A stretch of 64,000 bases of DNA from Rhizobium altiplani (GTDB lineage Bacteria; Pseudomonadota; Alphaproteobacteria; Rhizobiales; Rhizobiaceae). This document shows positions 17,101 through 25,052 of the stretch, piece after piece. The position numbers were made by a program, and so were the translations under genes. Within the stretch, counting starts at the first letter, position 1; each line of letters opens with the position of its first letter. The notes below the pieces were generated by a model, which was not told the DNA's origin, did not search any database, and saw only the letters and a list, made by a program, of their open reading frames with translations. The stretch is from positions 1-64,000 of the forward strand of contig NZ_LNCD01000106.1 of assembly GCF_001542405.1 (NCBI RefSeq), written 5' to 3'.

Positions 17101-17864
17101 GTCTTGTCGGCCGACTTGGCGTTCCGGCTCTCGATCGATGCAGATATCGCTCCCTGATAGTTCGGCCTGCGGTCGACAAGTTTCAACTCGCCATCGAGAT
17201 CGACCATCACCGGTTGCTTGTCGGGCTGCAGTCGCGTGCGCATCCGCAGGATCCCGTTCTCATCAGGCTGATTGCTGGCGATCATGAAACTCCCATGTGC
17301 GCCATCCAGCGCCGCATCGCCTTCGATCCTCCACGGACCGGCAAGCGACTTAGCCGACATTTCGGCGTTCAGTCCTGTGATGCGGCGCGACCGCCCTGAC
17401 TGATCGTCAATGAACTGAATATCGCCGCCAGTAACGTGGACGTTTTCGAGAACAACCGTCTTGGCCGGAATTTCGGGTTGGCTGCCACGGGTCCAATCGA
17501 GCGTGCCATCCTTCAAGAGGCGCAGCTTCACCCGCGGATTGACCACGCGCATGTCGAAGATCAACGCCTCGCCGGAAAGGAAAGGCGCGAGTTCAGCATC
17601 CATGGAGAACTGCTCGATCTGCACGATCGGCGACCCGTCGACCTCCTGTCCAACGCGTACATCATGCAGCGTCACCGAAGGGAACGGCAGGAGGCGCGCG
17701 TCCACCGCTCCGTGCACGACGACCTTTTTGCCGATAATCCGGCTCGCCTGATCCTCAAAATTCTTTCGGAAATCGGTCCAATCGATAAACAGCGGTGCCA
17801 GCAGCGCTACGAACAGCGCCACCACAATCACTCCGCCCAAAAAGACGAGGAACCGGCCTACCAA
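14130..17864 (-). CDS. AsmA-family envelope protein
   Basis: A very large (1244-residue) protein anchored in the inner membrane by one N-terminal helix (about residues 4-26) with the rest in the periplasm. The start FIDWTDFRKNFEDQASRIIG is the classic AsmA N-terminal motif, and the body is a long series of short beta-strands as in AsmA/TamB-like lipid-transfer proteins. The C-terminal AsmA_2 part covers about 900-1090. Residues about 1095-1215 form a charged coiled coil rich in A, E, K, R and Q, followed by a proline-containing tail. In this superfamily the role is lipid homeostasis between inner and outer membrane; that is known for relatives, not shown here. It appears to be monocistronic. 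Confidence 0.88.
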   Translation of the reverse strand: MVGRFLVFLGGVIVVALFVALLAPLFIDWTDFRKNFEDQASRIIGKKVVVHGAVDARLLPFPSVTLHDVRVGQEVDGSPIVQIEQFSMDAELAPFLSGEALIFDMRVVNPRVKLRLLKDGTLDWTRGSQPEIPAKTVVLENVHVTGGDIQFIDDQSGRSRRITGLNAEMSAKSLAGPWRIEGDAALDGAHGSFMIASNQPDENGILRMRTRLQPDKQPVMVDLDGELKLVDRRPNYQGAISASIESRNAKSADKTDVPPRLKGKFELTNESIRIPEYRLEIGATDDPYVVTGEATLDTGSQPQFLLIANGQQIDVNRIGNQGANGKTTRDPGLSARQRLNALIQIVSQVPVPQVPGKATVRLPAIVAGDTTIRDIQLDVQPAGKGWIIDNVVGTLPGRTQVEGQGKLNLQGQASFVGQITVASNQPTGLAAWLSGSVDPAIRQLRQAGFSADVSLTHDRQTFNNLEIAVGQATLKGRMDRQALANQVPTLDVALAGDALDLDALRALTGLFTGQDGGDNVLDHKITARLKADKFTAFGVEAGDVEASFAIADGALAVDKLSIKNLAGAEVTATGRAEGSLLDYKGSGEITFKSADPGSFFTMLKQHLPQHPVMDRLVRNAAWYTNTALRGALTLGGDEGDGLTLTLAGVTNGSRVNLDYRMSDLLALTGKGTTSLEATLENSVTSILFGQAGLDPLPVEADANGRLTLKVQAEGTDPADAQLTFATDRTSFTAGGKVDVRPQAFMNGQLAVSLESADLDPYLVMNGIAVPQMGTGLPFKLTTNATIDGDKISFADIAGHAADNEFSGALTVDRKAEKTTATGELALSKADATWLGEAVYGPMTDAATGDLSAGALGLPIIKDLDVNLKLSAKQFWPGWSGAISDFTSNVAYKGDELQLNDIKGGWDGGTVNGSLLFTNADGTGFFQTQLALADADLAGVVWPRDGAPVANGKFGLGLSMEASGKSMKDIAGSLNGSGELRLGDISVRGLNLGMLAPLLAATDPMQDQLNAGKVHPIVETLLNNGEAKLPPTAIPFNVTDGVLRFQNVSVTTDQAKLVGNGQIDLPQERINASLNIALNPGGEVLPGAEPAVRLDFSGLLASPGRTIDVTDITGFLSLRAYERERRRVERLQSNVLEKQRLRREVALYKFNDIERQKAAAFEAQRQAEEQRLRALAAQAERDRQAAEAKAKADAEAEARAKAKAAEDAKAAAEAARRAQEQLTVPPENSLNFETVPGLPGVQVPQ

Positions 17865-17901
17865 CTCAACTATTCTCCATTCGGGAATCCATCGCGGACA
17901 C

Positions 17902-17954
17902 TAGAGCATGATCCCGAAAGCTGTGAAGCAGCTTTCGGGCAACATCATGCCCTA
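17902..17954. repeat. Rhizobial palindromic intergenic repeat (RIME-like)
   Basis: The outer arms TAGAGCATGAT (17902-17912) and ATCATGCCCTA (17944-17954) pair with one mismatch. Inside them CCCGAAAGCTG and CAGCTTTCGGG form an 11-base-pair stem around TGAAG. The AGAGCATGATC-CGAAA-GTGAAGC arrangement is the hallmark of the RIME mosaic repeats of Rhizobium and Sinorhizobium. It lies between the divergent-side ends of the AsmA gene and the dehydrogenase gene, a typical place for it. Confidence 0.75.
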
Positions 17955-18045
17955 TTTAATTGATTTGGAGATGAATTCGCCTCATCGCCAGTCAATCTTC
18001 CGTAGCGTCAACCCTGCCGGCCCACAGGCTCGACGGAATCCCACT

Positions 18046-19458
18046 TCAGGTGCGGTGGAATATCTTGCCAGGATTGAAGATATCATCCGGATCGAGCGCC
18101 TTCTTGACCTGCCGCATCAGTTCAACCGTGCCGCCGAGCTCCTCTTCCAGGAATGCCATCTTGCCCTGGCCGATGCCGTGCTCGCCAGTGCAGGTGCCGT
18201 CCATCGCCAGAGCGCGAGCGTTGAGCCTGCCGACAAAGGCCTCGGCAGCAGCAATGCCCTCCTCGGTCTTGTCGTCGAACAACAGGAGCACATGGAAGTT
18301 TCCATCGCCTGCATGCCCGACGATCATCGCCAGCAGGCCATGTTCCTCTATATCGATCTGCGTCTCGCCGATACAATCGGCAAGACGGGAAATAGGCACG
18401 CAGACATCCGTCGAGAGCGCGGCCAATTCCGGCGCCAGCGCGCGCGATGCCCAGTAGGCATCGTGCCTTGCCTTCCAGAGCCTGCTGCGCTCCTCGGCGT
18501 TGACTGTCCATGAGAACGCGCCGCCTCCACATTCGGAGGCAATCTCGGCAAACTGTTCCGATTGCAGGGCAACGGTTTCATCTGTGCCATGAAATTCGAG
18601 GAAGAGCGTCGGCGTTTCCTCGTAGTTCAGCTTGGAATAGGCATTGCAGGCACGAATTTGCAGCGCATCGAGAAGTTCGATGCGGGCGACCGGAATGCCC
18701 ATCTGGATGGTCATGATGACGGCATCGCAGGCGGCCCGAACAGTCGGAAAGGCGCAGACGCCACCGCCGATCTTCTGCGGGATGCCCTGCAGCCTCAGCG
18801 TCACCGACGTTAGTATGCCAAGCGTGCCTTCCGCGCCGACAAACAACCGGGTCATATCGTAGCCGGCTGACGACTTGCGGGCGCGTCGTGCGGTACGGAT
18901 TTCTTCTCCGTTCGCAGTAACCGCGGTCACGGCAAGCACGTTGTCCTTCATCGTGCCGTAACGCACGGCATTCGTTCCGGAGGCCCGCGTCGAAGTCATG
19001 CCACCGATCGAAGCGTTTGCTCCAGGATCGATCGGGAAGAATAGACCGGTGTCACGGAGATAGGTATTGAGCTCCTCCCGCGTTACCCCGGGCTCGACGG
19101 TACAATCGAGGTCCTCAGCATTAACTTCAAGAACCCGGTTCATTCGGCTGAAATCGATCGATATACCGCCATTCGGCGCATTGACCTGCCCTTCAAGCGA
19201 GGAGCCGGTGCCGAAGCCGATAACCGGCACCTTGTGTTCCGCGCAGACTTTGACTGCCGCCTTCACGTCGTCGGCATTCTCGGCAAAAAGCACACCGTCA
19301 GGCAGCTGCGCCGGGATGTAAGTGGTGGTATGCGCGTGCTGTGCGCGGAAGGCCTCGCCGGTCTGGAAGCGCTCACCAAAGCTCTGTTTCAGAACAGCAA
19401 GAGCGGCGGTGATGCCTGTTTCGTGCCGTGTTCCGGATTTTGCATCTTTGAGCGCCAT
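18046..19458 (-). CDS. FAD-linked D-lactate-type dehydrogenase
   Basis: A flavoprotein of about 470 residues in the Dld/GlcD group that oxidises a D-2-hydroxyacid and passes electrons to cytochrome c or the quinone pool. The N-terminal half holds the PCMH FAD-binding domain (VPVIGFGTGSSLEGQ, then DPGANASIGGM and GTNAVRYGTMKDNVL). The C-terminal half has the conserved GHAGDGNFH and GEHGIGQGK motifs that bind flavin and metal. The start is uncertain: an ATG at 19458 follows AAGGAGATC and fits best, while an ATG at 19476 and a TTG at 19509 are also open. A weak hairpin separates it from the aldo/keto reductase gene upstream. Confidence 0.9.
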   Translation of the reverse strand: MALKDAKSGTRHETGITAALAVLKQSFGERFQTGEAFRAQHAHTTTYIPAQLPDGVLFAENADDVKAAVKVCAEHKVPVIGFGTGSSLEGQVNAPNGGISIDFSRMNRVLEVNAEDLDCTVEPGVTREELNTYLRDTGLFFPIDPGANASIGGMTSTRASGTNAVRYGTMKDNVLAVTAVTANGEEIRTARRARKSSAGYDMTRLFVGAEGTLGILTSVTLRLQGIPQKIGGGVCAFPTVRAACDAVIMTIQMGIPVARIELLDALQIRACNAYSKLNYEETPTLFLEFHGTDETVALQSEQFAEIASECGGGAFSWTVNAEERSRLWKARHDAYWASRALAPELAALSTDVCVPISRLADCIGETQIDIEEHGLLAMIVGHAGDGNFHVLLLFDDKTEEGIAAAEAFVGRLNARALAMDGTCTGEHGIGQGKMAFLEEELGGTVELMRQVKKALDPDDIFNPGKIFHRT

Positions 19459-19538
19459 CTCTTTGATCTCCTTCATCTTCACACCCGGAGGCAGGTTGGT
19501 ATGAGACAAGAGACGGCGCGTGTCTAGTGCATGATTAA

Positions 19539-19552
19539 GGGGAACTGTCCCC
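19539..19552 (-). terminator. Weak hairpin after the aldo/keto reductase gene
   Basis: GGGGA and TCCCC pair around a four-base loop, 12 bases after the reductase stop, with TTAAT following on the minus strand. The stem is only five pairs, so termination would be partial. Confidence 0.3.
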
Positions 19553-19564
19553 GATCGAGCACCC

Positions 19565-20599
19565 TTAGACCACCGGCGGGTTTAGCCGCGCAAACGCTTC
19601 CTGCCTGCGGTATGGGAAGTAGGGATAGGGCGCGGTTACACTGCTCGCTTTGTCGAGCTTTTCCACCTGCTCCTTGGCCAATGACCAGCCGACGGCACCG
19701 AGATTCTGCCGCAGTTGCTCCTCGTTGCGCGCGCCGATAATGACGCTGGAAACAGTGGGGCGACCGATCAGCCAATTGAGCGCGATCTGCGGGACGGTCT
19801 TGCCCGTTTCTTCGGAAATCTCCAGCAGCGCATCTACGATATCATAGAGCTTCTCATCATCGACCGGCGGCCCGAATTCAGCCGTCTGATGCAGCCGACT
19901 GCCTTCTGGCCATGGTTGGCCACGGCGGACCTTGCCGGTGAGACGGCCCCAGGCAAGCGGACTCCAGACCAACGCACCGACGCCCTGGTCGGCAGCGAGC
20001 GGCATCAGTTCCCATTCGTAATCGCGGCCGGCAAGGGAGTAGTAGACCTGATGCGCAACATAGCGCGGGTAGCCATGCCGCCCAGCAATGCCGAGCGAGT
20101 TCATCAGCTGCCATCCCGCGAAATTGGAGACGCCGACATAGCGGATTTTCCCTGCCGCGATCAGCCCGTCCAGTGTTGCGAGTACCTCTTCGATCGGCGT
20201 CGAAGCATCGAACGCATGGAGCTGCAACAGGTCGATATAGTCGGTCCCTAGGCGTTTCAACGCCTCGTCAGTGGAACGTATCAGGCGCGAGCGCGACGTT
20301 CCCCAATCACCAGGTCCGTCGCCCATCGGTAGCGCGATCTTGGTTGAGATCAGCACGGCGCCGCGCCGGCCGGCGATAGCCTGGCCAAGGACTTCCTCGG
20401 AGGCGCCGCCCGAATAGACATCTGCGGTGTCGAAGAGATTGACGCCCGCTTCCAGCGAAATGTCGATCAAGCGTCGAGCTTCGGCGGCGTCCGTGTTGCC
20501 CCAGGCACCGAAGAGCGGACCCGAGCCTCCGAATGTTCCCGCACCGAAGCTCAAAACCGGCACCCTGAGGCCCGATGCGCCGAGATTTCTGTATTCCAT
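19565..20599 (-). CDS. Aldo/keto reductase
   Basis: A 344-residue NADPH-dependent oxidoreductase with the (beta/alpha)8 fold. The catalytic tetrad is visible as Asp57 and Tyr62 in FDTADVYSGG, Lys87 in ISTKIAL and His128 in LLQLHAFD. The NADP-binding end shows the usual TVSSVIIGARNEEQL. It belongs to the general-stress or YajO-like group, with no specific substrate. The ATG at 20599 follows GGAGACC. The long open frame upstream (to 21268) is the antisense shadow of the LysR gene. It is divergent from that LysR gene, which probably regulates it through the palindromes in the 96-base gap. Confidence 0.93.
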   Translation of the reverse strand: MEYRNLGASGLRVPVLSFGAGTFGGSGPLFGAWGNTDAAEARRLIDISLEAGVNLFDTADVYSGGASEEVLGQAIAGRRGAVLISTKIALPMGDGPGDWGTSRSRLIRSTDEALKRLGTDYIDLLQLHAFDASTPIEEVLATLDGLIAAGKIRYVGVSNFAGWQLMNSLGIAGRHGYPRYVAHQVYYSLAGRDYEWELMPLAADQGVGALVWSPLAWGRLTGKVRRGQPWPEGSRLHQTAEFGPPVDDEKLYDIVDALLEISEETGKTVPQIALNWLIGRPTVSSVIIGARNEEQLRQNLGAVGWSLAKEQVEKLDKASSVTAPYPYFPYRRQEAFARLNPPVV

Positions 20600-20629
20600 G
20601 GTCGGTCTCCTGTTGTGGACTTCAGAAGA

Positions 20630-20694
20630 GATAGACACTGAATCTATCGTGATATAGATTGCCGGGAAGAAAACTATCCATGAATTGAATTCAT
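20630..20694. promoter_or_regulatory. Palindrome cluster between reductase and lysR
   Basis: Three inverted repeats crowd the 96-base divergent promoter: GATAGA (20630-20635) with TCTATC (20643-20648); AATCTAT (20641-20647) with ATAGATT (20654-20660); and ATGAATT-G-AATTCAT (20680-20694), which ends one base before the lysR ATG. LysR regulators typically bind such sites next to their own gene to control both directions. The middle repeat is the best candidate for the recognition site and the last one for autorepression. Confidence 0.6.
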
Positions 20695-20695
20695 C

Positions 20696-21598
20696 ATGAG
20701 TCGACAAGACATCAATCGCTCCGGCGAAATGGAAGTCTTCGTGCGTGCCGTCGAACTCGGCGGTTTCACGGCCGCAGCGCGTGCCTGCCGCATGACACCA
20801 TCTGCCGTCAGCAAGCTTGTGGCGCGCCTTGAGGCACGCCTCGGCGCTCGCCTCGTCAACCGTTCGACCCGCAAGCTGCATCTGACGCCGGAGGGATCCG
20901 CCTTTTATGAGCGTAGCGTTTCGATCCTTGCGGACATCGCGGAGGCTGAACGCTACGCCTCCACCGGCGAGCAGGCCGTGGGTCCCATCCGCATCAACAC
21001 GAGCGCTTCCTTCGGCCATCATATCCTTGCACCGCTCGTTTCGGATTTTCTGGCGCTCAATCCCGCCGTCACCCTCGACATCTCTCATACCGACGCCATT
21101 GTCGATCTTGTCGAGGATCGCGCCGATGTGGCGATCCGCGCCGGACCGTTGAAGAGCTCTAGCCTCATTGCCCGCAAGCTTGGCTTCACCCGCAACGTCA
21201 TCGTGGCGTCGCCAGACTACTTGAAGCGCGAAAGCGAGCCGAAAACCATTACCGACCTGAAGCACCATCGCCGTATCGGCTTCTCATACGCGCGCAGCGT
21301 TCAGGGCTGGCCGTTATTCGATGGCGGCGAGACCATTGCGCTACCAATTACGCCAGGCGTCCAGGTGGGCGACGGCGAAGCGATGCGATATATGGCGCTG
21401 TCAGGTGCAGGCCTGGTCCGCCTCGCCACCTTCACCGTTCGCGCCGATATCGAGACCGGGCGACTGGTTCCGGTTCTCGAGGATCTCAACCCCGGCGACA
21501 TCGAGGAGTTCTACGCCGTCTACATTGGCCAGGGCGGTCCGTTGCCGGCTCGCGTGCGGGCCCTGCTCGACTTCCTGGCGGAGCGTGTCAGCCTCTGA
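20696..21598 (+). CDS. LysR-family transcriptional regulator
   Basis: A 300-residue regulator with an N-terminal winged helix-turn-helix (GGFTAAARACRMTPSAVSKL at about 21-40, followed by NRSTRKLHLTPEG) and a C-terminal periplasmic-binding-like effector domain from about residue 92. It is in the subgroup of LysR proteins that sit divergent to aldo/keto reductases and quinone oxidoreductases, so an aldehyde or electrophile signal is plausible but not shown. It reads away from the reductase across a palindrome-rich gap. Confidence 0.94.
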   Translation: MSRQDINRSGEMEVFVRAVELGGFTAAARACRMTPSAVSKLVARLEARLGARLVNRSTRKLHLTPEGSAFYERSVSILADIAEAERYASTGEQAVGPIRINTSASFGHHILAPLVSDFLALNPAVTLDISHTDAIVDLVEDRADVAIRAGPLKSSSLIARKLGFTRNVIVASPDYLKRESEPKTITDLKHHRRIGFSYARSVQGWPLFDGGETIALPITPGVQVGDGEAMRYMALSGAGLVRLATFTVRADIETGRLVPVLEDLNPGDIEEFYAVYIGQGGPLPARVRALLDFLAERVSL

Positions 21599-21751
21599 CC
21601 TCGCGAAACCGACAGGATTTCGCAATTGACCGCTTCCCCGGCAGGCGCCTATATCGGCGCATATCCTCCGGCCCTCCGGCCGGCTTCTTTTGCCAGCCAG
21701 TGCTGCTCTCCTGCTTCGCCTGATCGCGTCTCCAGCATTGGCAAGACATGC

Positions 21752-22855
21752 ATGGGAATCATGCCGTTGTACGACGCCAGCCGCTTCTTTCGATACGCCA
21801 GCCTGCCGCGATGGATTCTCCTGCTCAGTATCTCGACCCTGCTTGTGGTCGGGCTTGAAATGCTCGGGCTGCCAGCCTCGCTCCTTATCGGCCCGATGGT
21901 GGCGGCAATCATCCTTGCCCTTTCCATCGGCCAGGGATCGCTTCAGGTGCCGCGCTGGCCACTCCTCTTCGGGCAGGCGCTCGTCGGTTTTCTGATGGCG
22001 CGCGCCATCACTGTCGATATCCTCAAGACCATGGCGACCGACGCGCCACTTTTTCTCGCGATGATCTTCTCCGTCATCGTTGCCGCGGCCGGCCTTGGCT
22101 GGCTGCTGACGCGCTGGCAGGTCTTGCCGGGAACGACCGCGGTTTGGGGTTCCTCGCCAGGCGCGGCGTCCGCGATGGTCATCATGTCCGAAGCTTATGG
22201 CGCCGATGCCCGTCTCGTCGCCTTCATGCAATATCTGCGGGTGGTCTTCGTCGCGGTGGCGGCCTCGGTTGTCTCGCGCCTCTGGGTTGCCGCCGATGGT
22301 GGCGAACCGCCGCCCTTCATCCTCTTCCCGTCGGTCGACTGGCAGGCGCTGGCCGCCACTGTCGCCCTCACCTGCCTGTCCGCCTACATTGCGGTGCGCT
22401 TTCGCATTCAGGGCGGCACAATCACCGTGCCGTTGGTTCTCGGCGCGCTGCTTCAAGGATTCGGGTTGTTCAAGATCGAACTTCCGCTCTGGCTGCTGGC
22501 GATCAGTTATGCCCTGATCGGCTGGAACATCGGACTGCGTTTCACACGCCGCATCGTCATGCACGCCGCGCGTGCCCTGCCCCGCGTCGCGGCCTCTATC
22601 CTGCTGCTAATGTCGATCTGCGGCTGTATGGCCCTTGCCTTGCACAAATTCGCCGGCGTCGATCCGCTGACGGCCTATCTGGCGACCAGTCCCGGCGGGG
22701 CTGATTCTGTGGCGATCATTGCGGCGTCAACCGACGTCGACGTGCCCTTCGTGATGGCGATGCAAACCGGCCGCTTCCTAGTGATCCTGTTTACTGGCCC
22801 AATGCTGGCACGCTTTATCGCGCGCCGCTCCGGCCTTGCGGAGAAGCCCGTCTAA
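21752..22855 (+). CDS. AbrB-type (AbrB duplication) membrane protein
   Basis: A polytopic inner-membrane protein of about 367 residues with two homologous halves of hydrophobic helices, as in the AbrB/ammonia-monooxygenase-like family. Repeated features are GLPASLLIGPMVAAI in the first half and GGTITVPLVLGALLQ in the second, each followed by a conserved SPGG/SPGA segment (SSPGAASAMVIMSEAYGADA and TSPGGADSVAIIAAS). Members are putative small-molecule transporters, function unproven. The ATG at 21752 is chosen; the ATG at 21761 is equally possible and the frame is open further up. It runs 41 bases into the 3' end of the convergent AraC gene. Confidence 0.88.
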   Translation: MGIMPLYDASRFFRYASLPRWILLLSISTLLVVGLEMLGLPASLLIGPMVAAIILALSIGQGSLQVPRWPLLFGQALVGFLMARAITVDILKTMATDAPLFLAMIFSVIVAAAGLGWLLTRWQVLPGTTAVWGSSPGAASAMVIMSEAYGADARLVAFMQYLRVVFVAVAASVVSRLWVAADGGEPPPFILFPSVDWQALAATVALTCLSAYIAVRFRIQGGTITVPLVLGALLQGFGLFKIELPLWLLAISYALIGWNIGLRFTRRIVMHAARALPRVAASILLLMSICGCMALALHKFAGVDPLTAYLATSPGGADSVAIIAASTDVDVPFVMAMQTGRFLVILFTGPMLARFIARRSGLAEKPV

Positions 22856-23657
22856 GGCTCGCCCATTGGCCGGGCGTCATGCCATAGGCCTTTTTGAAAT
22901 GACGTGTCAGATGGCTTTGGTCTGCAAAGCCCGTCGCCGCGGCCACATCCGAAAGCCCGTCACCCACCCCGATCATGGCGCGCGCCTGCTGCAGCCGCCG
23001 CATGAGCAGATAGCGATGCGGGCTTGTGGCGAAGGCGGCCCGGAAGTGCCGCGAAAGGGAGAAGCGGTCAAGACCGGTGACCGTCTCCAACTCACCGGAT
23101 CGCACCGCTTCCGTCGCATGTGCTTCGAGATAATCGCGCGCCAATCTAGCACGCTGCCACGCAACGTTGCCGAGCGGCCGCCGCGGCGTCTTTGCATGCT
23201 TTGCAAGTCCGCCGGCAACACGCGAAACAAAGTCGTCGACGAACAACTCGTCGAGCTCGCGATCCAGCTCACTGAGTGCAGCTAGCAGCGTACCCGCCAA
23301 AACCGGATCTCCGATGACAGGGTCGTCAACGAAGGGCAGCCCGATCTTTTCCGCTCCAAGGCATTGGAGCAGTAGCGCCGGCTCAAGATAAAGCATGCGA
23401 TATTGCAGCCCATCATCGGTGCCTGCTCCACCATCATGCTCCTCGTCCGGATGGAGCACGAGCACCTGCCCGGGCATGCTGAAGCGCCGCTGGCCGCGAT
23501 AAGAAAAGGTCTGCACGCCTTTCATCGTGACGCCGAGAGCATAGGTATCGTGGCGATGCGGCTCGAAGGCCTTGCCGGAAAACTGCGCTTCCATCCGCTC
23601 GATTCCCGGAAAAGCCGGCGCAATCACGATCCCGTCTGCGCCGCGCTCCGTGCACAA
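22815..23657 (-). CDS. AraC-family transcriptional regulator
   Basis: A regulator of about 280 residues. The N-terminal cupin sensor domain has the FEPHRHDTYALGVTMKG and LHPDEEHDGG motifs. The C-terminal double helix-turn-helix ends with LSDVAAATGFADQSHLTRHF, the canonical AraC signature. The start is uncertain: a TTG at 23657 after GAGGG is used here, with a TTG at 23702 and a GTG at 23627 as alternatives; no good ATG exists before Met of the cupin. It is divergent from the DUF2000 gene, its likely target, and its 3' end overlaps the AbrB-type gene tail to tail. Confidence 0.85.
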   Translation of the reverse strand: MCTERGADGIVIAPAFPGIERMEAQFSGKAFEPHRHDTYALGVTMKGVQTFSYRGQRRFSMPGQVLVLHPDEEHDGGAGTDDGLQYRMLYLEPALLLQCLGAEKIGLPFVDDPVIGDPVLAGTLLAALSELDRELDELFVDDFVSRVAGGLAKHAKTPRRPLGNVAWQRARLARDYLEAHATEAVRSGELETVTGLDRFSLSRHFRAAFATSPHRYLLMRRLQQARAMIGVGDGLSDVAAATGFADQSHLTRHFKKAYGMTPGQWASLRRASPQGRSGAR

Positions 23658-23735
23658 ACGTTCAAGACCCTCGAAGGCGTGACTGGTTACATCCTGGTCC
23701 AACGTGACTTTCGAACCTGCATGAAAGAGACTGGA

Positions 23736-24143
23736 ATGTTTGATACCAAAATTGCGATCGTCCTGCGAAACAATCTTGCATCCTGGCAGAAGCTGAACGT
23801 CACGGCTTTCCTGATGAGTGGCATTGCCGGCCAGCACCCCGAGATGATCGGCGAGGCCTACAAAGACCGCGCCGGCAATCTCTACAATCCGCTTTCCATC
23901 CAGCCGATCATTGTACTGTCGGCAGAGGACGAAACGATGTCGACAATCCACCGCCGCTCGCTCGAGCGCGGCATAACCTCGTCGCTGTTCATCGAGGAGA
24001 TGTTTGCAACCGGCCACGACGCCGCCAACAGGGCCGTCTTTGCCGAATACGCACCCGACGATGCCAAGGTCGTCGGCATAGCCATCCGGGCCGAAAAGAA
24101 GATCGTCGACAAGATCACCAAGGGCGCGACGATGCATCAATAA
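23736..24143 (+). CDS. DUF2000 family protein
   Basis: A 135-residue soluble protein beginning MFDTKIAIVLRNNLASWQKL, the DUF2000 start, with the family motif FLMSGIAGQHPEMIGEAYKD near residue 30-50. The fold is that of peptidyl-tRNA hydrolase II-like proteins, and the family has no assigned reaction. It is divergent from the AraC regulator with a short intergenic gap, so regulator and target are a likely pair. It ends in a strong bidirectional terminator. Confidence 0.83.
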   Translation: MFDTKIAIVLRNNLASWQKLNVTAFLMSGIAGQHPEMIGEAYKDRAGNLYNPLSIQPIIVLSAEDETMSTIHRRSLERGITSSLFIEEMFATGHDAANRAVFAEYAPDDAKVVGIAIRAEKKIVDKITKGATMHQ

Positions 24144-24146
24144 CGA

Positions 24147-24175
24147 AAACGGCCGGGGCGCTGGCCCGGCCGTTT
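24147..24175. terminator. Bidirectional terminator between convergent genes
   Basis: AAACGGCCGGG (24147-24157) and CCCGGCCGTTT (24165-24175) form a perfect 11-base-pair stem with a seven-base loop, between the DUF2000 gene and the OmpA-lipoprotein gene. T-rich sequence follows on the plus strand and A-rich precedes, so it can serve both. Confidence 0.85.
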
Positions 24176-24194
24176 CTCTTGACTGAAGTCTGGA

Positions 24195-24860
24195 TCAGCT
24201 CTGCGTGACAGGCGCAATCTGGATTTCGACGCGGCGGTTCTGAGAACGTCCAGCTTCCGTAGCGTTGGAAGCGATCGGCTGCGACGGACCGAAGCCGACA
24301 GCGGAAACGCGGCGCGGGTCGATGCCCTGCGTGCCGAGATAATCGGCAACCGACATGGCGCGGCGCTGTGACAGATCCTGGTTGTGCTGCAAGCTGCCGG
24401 TCGAGTCGGTGTGGCCGTTGACGTCGATCAGCGTGCGGTTAAACTTACGCAGGACGATCGCGACAGAATTCAGCGTTGGATAGAAGCCAGACTTCACAGC
24501 GTCCTGGTCAACATCGAACGTGATGTTGGACGGCATGTTGAGGATGATGTTGTCGCCGCGGCGGGTCACCGAAATGCCCGTTCCCTGGAGCTGGGCGCGC
24601 AGTTCCGATTCCTGCTGGTCCATGTAGTTGCCGATCGCACCGCCTGCGAGCGCACCGACGCCGGCGCCGATCAGCGCGGCATTGCGACGTCCGACCGGCG
24701 AGCCGCCGACCGCCAAACCGGCAAGCGCGCCAACGCCGGCACCCAGCAGCGCGCCGCCCGATGTATTCGACATCTTCTGCTCGCCCGTATAGGGGTCGGT
24801 CGTGGTGCAAGCACTAAGGTAAGTTGCGGCAACAGTCAGAAGTATGAATTTCTTGATCAT
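24195..24860 (-). CDS. OmpA-family lipoprotein (YiaD-like)
   Basis: A 221-residue outer-membrane lipoprotein. A signal peptide ends in the lipobox LSAC with the lipidated Cys18. Glycine-zipper repeats (GGALLGAGVGALAG and IGAGVGALAGGAIG) cover about residues 35-80. The C-terminal OmpA domain that grips peptidoglycan is clear from NGHTDSTGS and LSQRRAMSVADYL. This is the YiaD/Pal-like architecture, which stabilises the envelope. The ATG at 24860 directly precedes the signal peptide; the frame upstream is open but not signal-like. Confidence 0.92.
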   Translation of the reverse strand: MIKKFILLTVAATYLSACTTTDPYTGEQKMSNTSGGALLGAGVGALAGLAVGGSPVGRRNAALIGAGVGALAGGAIGNYMDQQESELRAQLQGTGISVTRRGDNIILNMPSNITFDVDQDAVKSGFYPTLNSVAIVLRKFNRTLIDVNGHTDSTGSLQHNQDLSQRRAMSVADYLGTQGIDPRRVSAVGFGPSQPIASNATEAGRSQNRRVEIQIAPVTQS

Positions 24861-25052
24861 GGACGGGCGAATCTCCAATTCGGTGTTAATGCGACCAGTA
24901 TTAAGGATTGCGGCAACAAGATGAAGCAGACGCTGCAGATGCTCGAAATTGGGCAAAAAGCACAACTACTGCGGACGGCAAGCAACAACAACGGCCAGGC
25001 CGCTAAGTCGCCCGTCGGAATCTAAGCGACAGTTCTACTTCAAGACGACCGG

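Noticed and set aside
20600..21268. N-terminal extension of the aldo/keto reductase to 567 residues
   Set aside because: It is the antisense shadow of the LysR gene; the reductase has a good ribosome-binding site before the ATG at 20599.
23703..24140. N-terminal extension of the AraC protein to 441 residues
   Set aside because: It lies antisense to the DUF2000 gene and shows no domain; the cupin starts only after it.
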